64,000 nt of DNA, taken from Mercurialis annua (Eukaryota; Streptophyta; Magnoliopsida; Malpighiales; Euphorbiaceae). Below the pieces are notes generated by a model. It ran no database searches, was not told the DNA's origin, and saw nothing but the letters and a program-made list of their open reading frames with translations. Positions 12,305-24,888 of this stretch are shown piece by piece. The translations under genes and the position numbers were made by a program. Location of the stretch: assembly GCF_937616625.2 (NCBI RefSeq), contig NC_065576.1, positions 31,832,628-31,896,627 on the forward strand, written 5' to 3'. Position 1 is the first letter of the stretch; every line of letters begins with the position of its first letter.

Positions 12305-12685
12305 GACACTTGGCATCTTCTGACTAGGACAGCTCAAATCTATCAGTTGGGCATCCAATAGTCACATGTGTTGCGCCCGTGATCTCTTTGTCGCGCCCGT
12401 GATACCTCCAACAGTCATCTAGGGTTACAGCAGATATGAATGTCGCGCCCGTGATATAATGTTTCGCGCCCGCGAGACATGAATCTCGCCCGTGATGCAG
12501 AAGTGTAGCGCCCGTGATATGCTACTGGACAGCTTAAGATAGAAAAACTCGATTTTCCCTAGAAGGCTCTGAATCGACTTCGGATTGATCCTATGAGGTC
12601 CTATACACTAATACACAAGATTAGAACAGTCATAGTTGATTGTCAAAGTCAAAATAAATGAGTTTGAAAGGACAAGGGTCCAACA
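12305..12685 (-). repeat. 3' LTR of Copia copy A, truncated by the Athila insertion
   Basis: On the minus strand the LTR starts TGTTGGACCC at 12685, right after the polypurine tract, and matches 25603 downward. Only about 380 of about 990 bases remain before the Athila element begins. It contains six copies of a GCGCCCGTGAT-type motif (12370-12525). Confidence 0.9.
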
Positions 12686-13334
12686 ATCTCCCCCTTTTTG
12701 AGTTTGACAATCAACATGCTAAAAATGCTAAGTTAAGTAAGAGTCAAATTGATTTTAGCTCCCCCTCACTTTATGCACAAGAGATACAAACAATATGTAA
12801 GGCATAAGCAAGAATTTTTGGAAAATACTTAGCAATTTGAGCATAAAAACTTCTCCCTCTTTGTCAAGCACAAAAAAGAATAAAAGCATGTTTAAAATAT
12901 GGACAAAGGAGCTAATTGAAAGAGATTTTGAAAGCAAATTTTAGTTTCTCATTCAATTGAGGCTCAAGGCACTAATTTGATATGCATATCAAGCCTACAA
13001 CTCAATTAAGTAAACTAATTTGATTTTGAATGATCAAAAATAGGCAATAATTCATCAATTGAATTACACCAATGCAAAGTCCAATCATTAAAACGGTTTT
13101 AAAGCAAATCAAAAAATTTAGGAGAATAATATTTGAAAAATTGATTCTCCCCCTCAAAACAACAATTTTGGAAAATATGGCATAAAAAATGATACAAATT
13201 TTACCTATCTTGCCATTTTCCAAACAACTTCCTTTGATGCTCATAGAAAGCATCCTTTCTCCTTGATTATCCACCATATGAATTCGAAATTGATTTAATG
13301 TAGACCAAGTGTACTTACAAAGCAAATCACTTAG
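12686..13334 (-). other. 3' non-coding region and polypurine tract of Copia copy A
   Basis: The polypurine tract reads AAAAAGGGGGAGA on the minus strand, next to the LTR. The stretch between the gag stop and this tract has no coding sequence that I can support, though GGGGGAG-type runs recur. It aligns along its whole length with 55664-56302 of copy B. Confidence 0.8.
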
Positions 13335-15130
13335 ATGCCCAAGCAACTTTGGGTCCTTGAAAGTTAATGCTTGAATAGTTCAAAGGGATTAACCTTAATT
13401 GAATTTTTCTCACATAGCAATGAACATTAGTGTGACCATATTTCATGCAATAAAAATATTAAATTCTATGGTTTACATTTGATTGCATTTGAGGTGCCTT
13501 GGCTCTATAGGTCTCATAAGAACAAGCACAAGCATGAGAACAAGATTTGACATTTGAACATGCATGAACATGTGAGCTTTTTCTAGTCTTCTTGTTCCAC
13601 TTATGACTATATTGAGAAGCATAGCCATGTCTAATGGGTTTTGTACCCTTGTTGATCTTAGCCTTTTGAGCCAAGAATGGCTTAGGCCTTGGAGCTTGAG
13701 CATGCACCTTCTTTGCCTCAATTGATTTGACCAATTTATGAGGAACTTCTATAGAAGAAGTGTGAGGCAAAGTGGACTTCACAAATTTAGTCCCATTGGA
13801 ACTAGAAGCATTTTGATTAAAGCCAAGTCCAAATTTTATGGTTGGGCATCTTTAAGATACAAGAATTGTATCCACTGTTGCCTTCCCTTCTTGAAATTTT
13901 GAAACTGAATCTTTTAATTCAAGAATTTCATTCTTTAGTTGATCATTTTCCTTAAGCAAGTTATCAACATTCAAACTTTTCTTAGGGATAGATTCTAAAG
14001 ATTGAGAGCTTCATTAGACAATTTTAGCTCATGAAATTCTTTTGTTAAAACAAGCATTTCATCTTTAGCTTTAGAAGCTTCATTTTTAAAAGATAGCATC
14101 TTGACTTTATAATCACCACATTTAATTACTAGTTCATCAAGCATGCTACCAACATCATCATCATCATCATCAACAATATCATTTTTAACATTAAAGCATG
14201 CATCATGTGATTCAACACCAATACCATCCCAAGATATAAAAGATTTGGGGTTTACCTCTAGTGTTGGTTCCTCCTCAAAAGACATGACAAGTTGGCATCA
14301 TGGTGGCTATCACAATCGAATTGAGAATCATCATCCCAAAAAGCCTTGGACCCCCCTTTTAAACTCTTCCTTGAAGATGAGGATCCCCCATGCTTGTCAT
14401 TTCTCTTCATCTTGAGCTCCTTCACTCTCTTTGTGAGCCTCAAGAGTTCTTCCTCATTGCTTTCCTTCTTGTTCTCTTCTTGAAGAGCACTTGTTGAAGC
14501 TTTGAAAGCAATGTTCTTCTCCTTTGCCATTTCCATTTGAATGCTCTTGATGTAAGACATTTCATGGAGAAGAAGCTTCCCAATCAACTCATCCGTCCTC
14601 AAGGTGGACAAATCATGAGTTTCAATGATGGCGGTGGTCTTAGGTTGCCATAGAAGAATAGGAAGGAATTTTAGGATTTTACCATTGATTTCATTGAGCT
14701 TGAAGGATTTCCCAAGTTGCTCGAGACTATGAACAATCCTAAGAAGCCTTGAGGTCATAGAAGAAACATCTTCATTAGGCAAACCTTTGAAGCCTTCATA
14801 CTCTCCAAGAAGCAACTCAAGCTTCTTACCCTTCACTTGATGTGTACCTTCATAGTAGCTCTCTTGAGTCTCCCACATTTTCTTGGCACAATTCAAGTGT
14901 TGAATTCTACCTTGTTCTTCTCTAGAAATTGAGGAGAGGAGAGTAGTGATGGCTTTTCTATTCATGCCATTTTCCTTCTCTTGCTCTTTAGACCATTCTA
15001 CTCTCTTCAAAAGGACTTCATCCTTATCACATAGAGGTGTCCATCCCCTTAGGAATACACTCTATAGATCAACCCCTTGCATATCAAGATAATTTTCCAT
15101 TATATATTTCCAAATTTTGTAATTTAAACC
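13335..15130 (-). pseudogene. gag: Copia gag, broken
   Basis: The minus strand encodes a Copia Gag of the UBN2 type. The main open part is 15010-14258, with W and LLSSISREE-type helical capsid sequence and a Ser-rich tail. It continues through a frameshift near 14285 into an acidic, coiled part (14285-13995). A basic C-terminal part follows (13782-13459) with a degenerate zinc knuckle FYCMKYGHTNVHC near 13420-13460. A stop at the start of the knuckle region separates the last piece, which ends near 13335. Coding sequence upstream of 15010 also contains a stop. No pol domain follows. Confidence 0.8.
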
Positions 15131-15218
15131 ATCAAGAAAAGGTTTGAGAGATGAAAAAAATTCCGGTTGCCATTTTTGATCGAAAACTCTAGCAATTAAG
15201 CGAAAAGAAGAGCACCTT

Positions 15219-15230
15219 GCTCTGATACCA
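15219..15230 (-). other. Primer-binding site of Copia copy A, tRNA-iMet type
   Basis: On the minus strand TGGTATCAGAGC follows the LTR end by two bases. It is complementary to the 3' end of initiator methionine tRNA, as in most plant Copia elements. Confidence 0.85.
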
Positions 15231-15232
15231 AT

Positions 15233-15511
15233 TAAAAGACCCTTTGGGGTATGGCAAACCGGTTTTTGAGTTGTGAATCGGAAGATTAAAATTCTTTAAA
15301 GCGAAAAGAAGAATTTAAAAAAGTTTAGAGGATTGACACAAGAGATTTAGAGTGGTTCGGATCACAAATCGATCCTACTCCACTACTCAATCAAAGATTG
15401 AGATTTAGAATCCACTAAAAGGAATTCACAAACAGTTTTCTAAGCTAACTCTAAACTTAGTGCTTTATAGCTAAACACCAACTATGAGATTTTCCAAAGC
15501 TGATCTCTAAC
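15233..15511 (-). repeat. 5' LTR of Copia copy A, inner part
   Basis: This is the R/U5 end of the LTR next to the primer site. It continues at 24894-25603 on the other side of the chromovirus. The two parts add up to 989 bases, close to the 997-base LTR of copy B. The last five bases (CTAAC, 15507-15511) are the target site of the chromovirus. Confidence 0.9.
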
Positions 15512-17682
15512 TGTCACGACCCAATCTCATGGGCCGAGACCGGCGCTAGGGAATGGGAGTGGTTGCTCCAAAACCCGTAGCAAGCCTCAAAACGTAAAAC
15601 AATTTTTCGCAAACATCAACTATCATGCATGACGTACTCATACACATGTCATGCTAAGAACATGCCAGGTATACATATCCTCTGCCAATCACAAATCATA
15701 AAAACGCAGCAAGCATAAAACATTTATAACATTAAAACGTTAAAGTTATATATACAGAAAACCGTTTGATACAAAACAACTATCTACTGCAGCTCTAAGA
15801 GTAAAGTACTGTTTCTTTACATACTTTCAAAAATACAGACTTCTGGAAGTAGGATAGAAGTCCATTGCGTCAAAAATGTCTTTCACCTGAAAGGAAATCT
15901 GTGAGGGGTCAGTATATGGGAATATACTGAGTGAGTTCGTATGTTTACTAATAAGTATTCAAATAAAACACAAAACATTTCAATAACATTCCATTCGTCT
16001 GCAGCCAAGTATAAGATTTGATTGAAACCCTAATCCTCGAACATGCTAAACGTATGTATCCAAATCAAAACTAATCCAATAGTCCGACTCGGGAGTGTTA
16101 ACACTCAACCACGTCAGCCGCGACAAATCTCTTTATTCCAATGGTGGGTCCAACCCACTGGTAGGTCCAACCTACTAGATACGGGGCTCAGGTTACTCTA
16201 ACCGAGTTCTCGCTCATATCGTGTTCGTATATCCAACTTCGAAATTCGTATTCTTAATCATATTCACAGCTGTATCAAATCAAAACTGGTGATCACACAG
16301 TCCTATTGCCGCTCAATAGGTAGCACGTTAAATCGGATCAATACTGGTTTCAAAGCAAACATATATGCAATTCATATAAAGATTTTGCATCTCAAACATG
16401 CAAATCAAACATAAAGCAATATAAAATAATTGCTTGAGTAAATACTTTAAAAGTAAACTCATATAAACTCACTAAAAACGCTTATCCAAAAATAAGTCGG
16501 GGCTTAGAAACGTCAAGCTTCCCGAGCTCCTGGTCCAGCTGCTTCTTGCCTCACTGGATCTAAAACAATTTCAAAAAAAATTGACTCATATCAGAATCCT
16601 ATTCTAAGATTAACTCTAGACTCAAGAAACGTCACACTACTCTTATTAATCGTCGTGCTTTCCACGTATATCCCGATAAACGGTTTCTAACTCGTTTACG
16701 GATCGAATATAATTTCAAAACCAATTTTCGTTTAACCTCGTTAGGTTAACTATTCAAATTAATTGATCGAATACCAATCGATTGAAAACTAATCAATTTT
16801 AAATCTTGATATGCAAAAACGAAACGGGTATCAAAACGAAACAATCAAGGGAAAAGGGTCTGGTGCACGTTTGTGCCTTGGGGTGCATGATCGTGCACTT
16901 CCTCGTGGGGCACGTCCGTGCACCTTGGTGCACGTCCGTGCACCATTGATGGTGCACGTTCGTGCACTTTCGTGCACGATCCCCGAAATTCGTTTTCCGG
17001 GGCTCCCGACGTGCTACTTGCGTAAAAACGCTCCTAACGCATCCAAAACGCTTAATCTATATTCAAAACATCCAAATACGATTCTAAAACCGTTAAAACG
17101 GAAATCGTTTCGTGGCCTAAAACTTTAACTCGATATATAATGAAATTCATCCATCCAAACGTTAAAACGTCAAGCTTATCATGATTCGCCACTGAAATAC
17201 GATCGTTTCGAGCTATAGAACGTCGGAAACAGACGAAAAACGGAATCGTGCGACGGAACCGATGGATTTTTGACGAAGGAAAGAAATGATACTGATGAAG
17301 GCTCTGGATCTTTCATCATAAGGGTTATCATATATATATTTACTAGTCAATTTGGACTTTGGTCCTTGAAAGTTTTCAAAAGTTTCAATTTAGTTCAAAA
17401 CCTATTCGCGTCCAAATTTTAAACGATCTCCGATTGACTCGAGATTTTTACCACATATACTATAAATTATTTCGCGGACTTTGGCTAAATAATTTCCGTC
17501 ACGGGATTTATATTTTATTTTATATTAATTTTTGAAGTTATTTCTTTAAATCACCCAAAACCGCTTAATAAAATTTATTCTAAATTCCCGATATAATTAA
17601 ATTAAATTCTCCTTAATTTAATTTATTGGAAACCACGACACGTGGCACGACTTAATTACTTTAAAATATTTGGGTGATTACA
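15512..17682 (-). repeat. 3' LTR of chromovirus
   Basis: On the minus strand it starts TGTAATCACCC next to the G-rich polypurine tract and ends GGTCGTGACA. It pairs with 22720-24888. It carries a dense GTGCAC array at 16858-16985. Confidence 0.95.
16858..16985. repeat. GTGCAC palindrome array in chromovirus LTR
   Basis: Eight GTGCAC palindromes occur in about 125 bases, mostly as GTGCACGTTCGTGCAC-like doublets. The array is 700-820 bases from the LTR start in element orientation. Confidence 0.85.
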
Positions 17683-17703
17683 TTCACCCCCCCCCCCCCC
17701 TTT
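17683..17703 (-). other. Chromovirus polypurine tract with a 14-base G run
   Basis: Directly beside the LTR the plus strand has 14 consecutive C (17687-17700). On the element's sense strand this is A-rich sequence followed by G14. It is the plus-strand primer site. Confidence 0.85.
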
Positions 17704-17790
17704 AAAATAAATTCGTCCTCGAATTTAAAAACTTAGTCACGTACCTTGAGTGAACAAGTACGGATACTGCTGCTTCATATGTTCTTCTGT

Positions 17791-18726
17791 TTACCACGTG
17801 CATTCTTCGATGGACTGACTCCTCCATAGGACTTTCACCATCGGAATTTTCTTTGTTCGCAGTTGTCGTATCTGCGTGTCGACAATCTGCACTAGTTGCT
17901 CTTCATGTGTCAATTCTTCGCTGACATCCACCACTTGTGGTTCGATTATTCGAGAGGGATCTGACACATATTTCCGAAGCATGGAAATATGGAAGACAAG
18001 ATGAACTTGCGACATCTCTGGTGACAAGTCCAGCTTGTAGGCAACTGAGCCTATGCGTTCTATGATCTGATAAGGTCCGACGTACCTCGGAGCCAACTTG
18101 CCCTTCTTTCCGAAACGAATCACTCCCTTCATCGGTGATACCTTGAGAAAAACGTAGTCTCCGATCTGAAACTCGATGTTTTTCCTCTTAGGATCCGCGT
18201 AACTCTTATGTCGACTGAATGTTGTATTCAGACGTTGCTTGGTCAACGGTACTTTCTTGGACGTAATCTGGATGATCTCTGCTCCAGTTAGCTTTCGCTC
18301 ACCGACTTCATCCCAACAGATAGGGGATCGATATTTACGCCCGTATAACGCTTAATATGGAGCCATCTCGATGCTCGAGTGATAGTTGTTGTTGTAGGCA
18401 AATTCGACTAAAGGTAGATAGGTATCCCAACTACCTCTGAAGTCTAGTACGCATAGTCGAAGAATGTCTTCTAACGTTTGAATCGTTCGCTCAGACTGGC
18501 CGTCCGTCTGAGGATGAAAAGCAGTGCTAAAGTTTAACCGCGTTCCTAACGCTTCTTGCAAGCTCTTCCAAAAATGTGAGGTAAACACGGAACCTCTGTC
18601 TGACACGATTGACATGGAAACTCCGTGTAGGCTCACGATCTTATCGATATATATCTCCGCCAACTTTGATGCAGAATATATCGCCTTAATAGGAATGAAG
18701 TGCGCTGACTTCGTCAAACGATCCAC
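17791..18726 (-). pseudogene. pol (IN-CHD): Chromovirus integrase core, C-terminal domain and chromodomain-like tail, broken
   Basis: The frame from 18726 carries the second half of the integrase core: VSDRGSVF (second catalytic Asp) and DGQSERT (catalytic Glu), then LVEFAYNNNYHSS. A stop at 18352 breaks it just after EMAPY. The GPY/F-type domain follows (RYVGPYQII, near 18070-18100). The last 60 residues resemble the chromodomain-like tail of chromoviruses, ending at a stop after EECTW at 17791, where relatives continue into a short aromatic tail. The tail is thought to guide integration into heterochromatin. Confidence 0.85.
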
Positions 18727-18728
18727 GA

Positions 18729-19106
18729 TTACCCGGATGGAATCAAAACCTTTTGCGTCTTAGGCAATCCGACTACGAAATCCATCGTAATTTTCTCCCA
18801 GTTCCACTCCGGGATGGGTAACGGTTGAAGAAATTTGTATGGCCGCTGATGCTCCAATTTGACTTGCTGACAAGTTGGGCATTTAGCCACAAACTCTGCG
18901 ATATCTTTCTTCATTTCGCTCCACCAAAACATCGTTATGATACCATGGTACATCTTCGTGGAACCAAGATGAACGCTGTAAATCGTTCCATGCGTCTCTT
19001 CCATAATCTTTTGTTTCAAGTTGTCAATGTCTGGTACGCATAATCGATTGCCATATTTCAAGATTCCATTGACGATGCAGAAATCTTGACTTTTTACTTG
19101 TTGCAC
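18729..19106 (-). pseudogene. pol (IN): Chromovirus integrase N-terminal part, broken
   Basis: It contains the integrase zinc-binding region: H-x-type residues around HLGSTKMYHGI and CPTCQQVK near 18860-18870. It then carries the first catalytic Asp in ITMDFVVGLPKT. A frameshift near 18740-18760 moves the frame to the next segment, which begins with DRLTKSAHFIP. A further stop near 19130 separates it from upstream sequence that links to RNase H. Confidence 0.85.
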
Positions 19107-19306
19107 TTCCTCAATTAGATGCTTTAATTGAGGGTCTTATGCTTGCAACTCTTTAATTTGGTCTATCAATGTTGATCGTACAGTTAGCTGAGCCATCAAG
19201 TTCCAAGAGACGAAATCTCGAACTGTACTCCTCGGCTAAATATCGTATGAATTTCTTTGACTAACGGCCTTCGCTATGTCGCTGTAACATGCGCGAGACT
19301 TCCTGC

Positions 19307-20941
19307 TTACTTTCTACATAAAGCGTCCGCCACCACGTTGGCCTTGCTCGGATGGTATTGTATCGTACAATCGTAGTCTTTTAGCAACTCCATCCATCTC
19401 CTCTGTATGAGGTTCATTTCTCGCTGGTCGAAAATATACTTCAAGCTTTTGTAGTCTGTAAAGATCTTGCACGTTGCGCCGTATAAATAATGTCTCCAAA
19501 TCTTCAGGGCGAAAATCACCGCTGCCAACTCTAGATCATGCGTCGGATAGTTCGTCTCATGCTTCTTAAGCTGTCGCGAAGCGTACGCAATTACTCGACC
19601 ATGTTGCATTAGGACACATCCTAACCCAACTCTTGACGCATCACAGTAGACTGTGAATCCTTCTGTTCCTTCTGGAAGTGCTAGAATTGGTGCCGTCGTC
19701 AGACACTCTTTCAGTTTCAGAAAGCTGAGCTCACACTGGTCCGTCCAGTTGAATTTAGCGTTCTTCTGAGTTAGCTTCGTCAATGGTACAGCGATCTTCG
19801 AAAAGTCCTGTACGAATCGTCTATAGTATCACGTTAAACCAAGGAAACTTCGAACTTCGGTAGCTGAGTCAGGTCGTTACCATTCTATCACGGCTTCGAT
19901 CTTCTTTGGGTCTACCTTGATACCACTTTGTGATACCACGTGACCCAAGAAAGCGACTTCCGTTATCCAAAATTCACATTTAGAGAATTTGGCGTAAAGC
20001 TGATGCTCTCTCAGCGTCTGTAATACTATTCGCAGATGTTGTGCATGCTCTTCTTCTGTATGTGAGTAGATCAAAATATCATCGATGAATACGATCACGA
20101 ACTGGTCTAAATAAGGTTTGAAGATTCTATTCATCAAATCCATGAATGCTGCTGGCTCATTGGTCAATCCGAATGACATAACGAGAAACTCGTAATGTCC
20201 GTATCGAGTTCGAAAAGCATTCTTCTGAATATCATCATCACGAATCTTCAGCTGATGATATCCTGATCTCATATCGATCTTGGAGAAGTACTTCGCTCCA
20301 TATAACTGGTCGACCAAATCGTCGATTCTAGGTAACAGATACTTATTCTTGATCGTCACCTTATTCAACTGCCGATAATCGATACAAAGTCGAAGCGATC
20401 CATCTTTCTTTTTCATGAACAGTACTGGTGCACCCCACGGGGATACACTCGGTCTGATGAAACCACGATCAAACAACTCTTGTAGTTGATCTTTCAACTC
20501 TTTAAGCTCTGCAGGAGCCATACGATAAGGAGGTATCGATATTGGTTTCGTGCCTGGAGCCAATTCGATACAGAACTCTATCTCGCGATCTGGGGGTAAT
20601 CCAGGTAATTCCTCTGGAAAAACATCAGGATATTCTAACACCATTGATACGTCGCTTAAGTTTACGCTTTTCTTTTCCACATCTAAAACTATAGCTAAGA
20701 ATCCTTGACATTCCTTCCTTAACATTCGCGAAGCTTTAATGGCTGAAATAATACTCGTAGGAGATTCCATTTTGTGACCCTGAATTGAAACTGCTTCAAT
20801 TCCAGGCATGTTAAGAGTTACTAACTTCTTTCGACAATCCACATTGGCATAGTGCTGAGCTAGCAAATCCATTCCTAGTATGACGTCAAAAGCTAATACT
20901 TCGAGTAGGATTAAATCCACAAGAAAATCTCTCTCTTGAAC
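19307..20941 (-). pseudogene. pol (PR-RT-RH): Chromovirus protease end, reverse transcriptase and RNase H, broken
   Basis: The frame starts with the protease C-terminal part (VILGMDLL near 20880). RT has [21 protein letters not shown], and the catalytic FIDDIL near 20070, all intact. RNase H at 19783-19307 keeps [14 protein letters not shown] and TDYKSLKYI, with ADAL at its end. In-frame stops occur at about 19877, between 19877 and 19783, and at 20939, where it should join the protease segment. Apart from these stops the motif set is close to complete. Confidence 0.9.
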
Positions 20942-21139
20942 TCATACAGGACAAGAGGGATAAACGATACTAACTTCCACACTTTCTCCGACTGGGGTAG
21001 CTACGGATAAAGGATTCTTAAGATATGCGGGTTGTACTCCTAGCTTACTAGCAAAACTACGCGAAACAAAGGAATGCGTAGCGCCCGGATCAAACAAAAC
21101 TAATGCGTTTCGAGAAGCGATAGAAAAGGTACCTTGCAC
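20942..21139 (-). pseudogene. pol (PR): Chromovirus protease N-terminal part
   Basis: 65 codons with the active-site region LFDPGATHSFVS. The usual DSGA reads DPGA here. A stop at 20939 separates it from the rest of protease and RT in the same frame. Confidence 0.8.
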
Positions 21140-21392
21140 AACAGCATTGGAAGCCTGAGCATCCTGAGGATTTAGTGCAAAAACCCTGGCCTGACTTCCG
21201 TCAGCTTGTGAAGTCTGACCAGTACCGCGACCTCCGCCATTTCTTCCTCCTCGATTTGCATAACCACGGCCTCTCTGGCCAGTGAAGGTACTTCCCGTCT
21301 GATGACGCTGCCTGATGTGCAGTTCTCTGCTGCTGATAGGAAGGCTGTACTACTGTAGTCATTGAGCCTTGAGGCATCTACCTCGGACAATT

Positions 21393-22357
21393 TCAAGCGA
21401 AGTGAACCTGCTGGCCACAATTGAAACACGCTCCAGAAATGTTGCGACATACTCCGTAGTGCCTCTTGTTGCAATTCGGACAAATAGGTGCTCCGCCTCC
21501 CATGTCACTCATGGATCTGGAACCAAATCCTGTGCCTGATGCACTAACCCTAGATCCATGTCGAGGCCTCTTGCGCTCTCGTTGACGTGATGTAGGTCGA
21601 GAGTAACTCCCAACGTATGACTGGGCAGGTGCGCTCTGTACGCTGCAAAACGTATTACTTCTCATAGGCGCAACATTAGAAGGATCGGGTATCCTCCCAA
21701 AAAGGATCAAGGAAACTTCCATTTGTCTGGCGCTGTTGATCAGTTGCACCAGAGTCCTGCCTATATTGGACGTCAGACTCACAAATTCAGGTCCTAAATC
21801 CTCTACGAACCTTGCATTTACCCTTGCTGGATCTGTAGTCAAATCAGGGGCGAATCTACTCGCTTTGGTAAACTCAGTCATAAACTCTTGTATCGATTAC
21901 CTCTACTCAGGGTTAGCCACTGGTTACGATAGCTTTCTGTCACTACAAACGGTAGAAAATACTCTCTATTGCGATTCATGAATTCAGCCCAAGTCATAGT
22001 GTCCATGGTTGGCTGAATATGGCGTTGAAACCAGTGTTTCGCGGGTCCTCGCATTGACATTTCCTTCATAAAAATGGTCTGCCTCTCATTAGCTTGCAGA
22101 CATCGAGCGTTACGCTCTACTTCCTCCAGGAAGTCCAAAGCATCATCGGAGCCGTCAAACTTAGTTGGCTTTAGACGCATGTAAGCCAAAACGATATCTC
22201 GATCAGTGAAAGCAACATTTCGTAGCTGATGCTGCTGAAGTTGTTCACGATGCATATTCTGCACCTCAGCCTGATTGGCTTGCATAGACGCAATTCCCGT
22301 AAGAAACTGATTTAGGTCAAAACCTACGACGTTAGGTTGTTGGGCTTGCGCCTGCAC
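21393..22357 (-). pseudogene. gag: Chromovirus gag, broken
   Basis: The capsid part begins at 22357 (Gln-rich helix, then RDIVLAYMRLKPTKFDGS and WAEFMNRNREYF). It is frameshifted near 21880. The second half continues from 21881 with basic SRQRERKRPRHGS sequence and a zinc knuckle CFNCGQQVHFA near 21395-21430, in which the second half of the knuckle reads into a stop. An extra CPNCNKRHYGVC motif comes just before. Confidence 0.85.
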
Positions 22358-22700
22358 CGGAGGTGCTTGAGCATGGGCCTCTTGGCCACCACCTCCTCCA
22401 TGAATAGAAGACTCATCTTGAGCTTCTGGATGAACATCATGTGCCCCTTCTATAACCGCATATTAGCATATCGGCAAAAACATAATCGTATATCCTCGCA
22501 AACGTAATCACATATAACGCGCATCTCATCGCATGCGATCACACACACTTACGACAGACTCACATCCTAGAGGGAAATCTGAAAGTTTGAAAATCAAACG
22601 AATACTTGACAAAGACAAGACTCGAATCCTATGTGCTGCAGTAGACTCCTAGAAACTTAATCTCTTAACGCGTATCCAAACCAAGCAATGGTAACTGGAC
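22358..22700 (-). other. Chromovirus 5' leader
   Basis: This stretch between the primer site and gag includes a Gly/His/acidic coding-like part just upstream of 22357 (minus strand), which may be the true gag N-terminus after a lost start. Otherwise I see nothing specific. Confidence 0.5.
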
Positions 22701-22715
22701 CATGCTCTGATACCA
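22701..22715 (-). other. Chromovirus primer-binding site, tRNA-iMet type
   Basis: TGGTATCAGAGCATG on the minus strand, four bases from the LTR end. Confidence 0.88.
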
Positions 22716-22719
22716 ACAT

Positions 22720-24888
22720 TGTCACGACTCAATCTCATGGGCCGAGACCAGCGCTAGGGAATGGGAGTGGTTTATCTGAAACCCGTAGCAAGCCTCAAAA
22801 CGTAAAACAATTTTTCGCAAACATCAAATATCATGCATGAAGTACTCATACACATGTCATGCTAAGAACCTACCAGGTATACATATCCTCTGGCAATCAC
22901 AAATCATAAAAACGCAGCAAGCATAAAACATTTATAACTTTAAAACGTTAAAGTTATATATACAGAAAACTGTTTGATACAAAACAGCTATCAACTGCAG
23001 CTCTAAGAGTAAAGTACTGTTTCTTTACATACTTTCAAAAATACAGACTTCTGGAAGTAGGATAGAAGTTTGTTCCGTCAAAAACGTCTTTCACCTAAAA
23101 GCATATCTGTGAGGGGTCAGTATATGGAAATATACTGAGTGAGTTCGTATGTTTACTAATAAGTATTCAAATAAAACACAAAACATTTCAATAACATTCC
23201 ATTCGTATGCAGCCAAGTATAAGATCCGATTGAAACCCTAATCCTCGAACATGCTAAACGTATGTATCCAAATCAAAACTCATCCAATAGTCCGACCCGG
23301 GCGTGTTCTCACTCAACCACGTCAGCCACGACAAATCTCTTTATTCCAATGGTGGGTCCAACCCACTGGTAGGTCCAACCTACTAGATACGGGGCTCAGG
23401 TTACTCTAACCGAGTTCTCGCTCGTATCGTGTTCGTATATCCAACTTCAAAATTCGTATTCTTAATCATATTCACAACTGTATCTAATCAAAACTGGTGA
23501 TCACACAGTCCTATTGCCGCTCAATAGGTAGCACGTTCCATCGGATCAATACTGGTTTCAAATCAAACATATATGCAATTCATATAAAGATTTTGCATCT
23601 CAAACATGCAAATCAAACATAAAGAAATATAAAATAATTGCTTGAGTAAATACTTTAAAAGTAAACTCATATAAACTCACTAAAAACGCTTATCCAAAAA
23701 TACATCGGGACTTAGAAACGTCAAGCTTCCCGAGCTCCTGGTCCAGCTGCTTCTTGCCTCACCGGATCTAAAACAATTTCAAAACATTTGACCTATATCA
23801 GAATCCTATTCTAAGATTAACTCTAGACTCAAGACACGACACACTACTCTTATTAATCGTCGTGCTTCTCACATATATACCGATAAACGGTTTCTAACTC
23901 GTTTACGGATCGAATATCATTTCAAAACAAATTTATGTTTAACCTCGTTAGGTTAACTATTCAAATTAATCGATCGAATACCAATCGATCAAAAACTAAT
24001 CAATTTCAAATTTTGATATGCAAAAACGAAACGGGTATCAAAACGAAACAATTGGGGGAAAAGGGTCTGGTGCACGTTCGTGCCTTGGGGTGCACGATCG
24101 TGCACTTCCTGTTGCTGCAGGTTCGTGCACCATGTATAGGTGCACGTTCGTGAACCTTGGTGCACCATCGTGCACTTTCGTGCACGATCCCCGGAATTTT
24201 TTTTACGGGGCTCCCGACGTACTACTAGCGTAAAAACGCTCCTAACGCATCCAAAACGCTTAATTTATATTCAAAACATCCAAATACGATTCTAAAACCG
24301 TTAAAATGATAAAATCGTTTCGTGGCCTAAAACTTTAACTCGGTATATAATGAAATTCATCCATCCAAATGTCAACGTCAAGCTTACCGTGATTCGCCAC
24401 CGAAATATGATCGTTTCGAGCTATAGAATGTCGGAAACGGACGAAAAACGGAATCGTGCGACGGAACCGATGGATTTTTGACGAAGGAAAGAAATGATAC
24501 TGATGAAGGCTCTGGATCTTTCATCATAAGGGTTATCATATATATATACTGGTCAATTTGCACTTTGGTCCTTGAAATTTTTCAAAAGTTTCAATTTCGT
24601 CTAAAAGCTATCCGCGTCCAAATTTTAAACGATCTCCGATTGACTCGAGATTTTTACCACATATACTATAAAGTATTTCGCGGACTTTGGCGAAATAATT
24701 TCCGTCACGGAATTTATATTTAATTTTATATTAATTTTCGAAGTTATTTCTTTAATTCCCGCAAAACCACTTAATAAAATTTATTCTAAATTTCCGATAT
24801 AATTAAATTAAATTCTCCTTAATTTAATTTATCGGAAACCACGACACGTGGCATGACTTAATTACTTTAAAATATTTGGGGTATTACA
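22720..24888 (-). repeat. 5' LTR of chromovirus
   Basis: 2169 bases, partner of 15512-17682, with the same ends and its own eight-member GTGCAC array at 24067-24190. The outside target duplication CTAAC is at 24889-24893. Confidence 0.95.

Larger units (their letters stand above)
15512..24888 (-). mobile_element. Full-length chromovirus-type Ty3/Gypsy element
   Basis: Both LTRs are complete (2171 and 2169 bases). The element is flanked by the exact 5-bp duplication CTAAC (15507-15511 and 24889-24893). On the minus strand the order is LTR, tRNA-iMet primer site, gag, protease, RT, RNase H, integrase, chromodomain-like tail, polypurine tract, LTR. Long LTRs and the C-terminal chromodomain-like segment fit the Tekay/Del group of plant chromoviruses. 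The coding region has many stops and at least two frameshifts. The LTRs differ at roughly 6% of sites over the first 190 bases, so the insertion is not recent. Confidence 0.95.
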
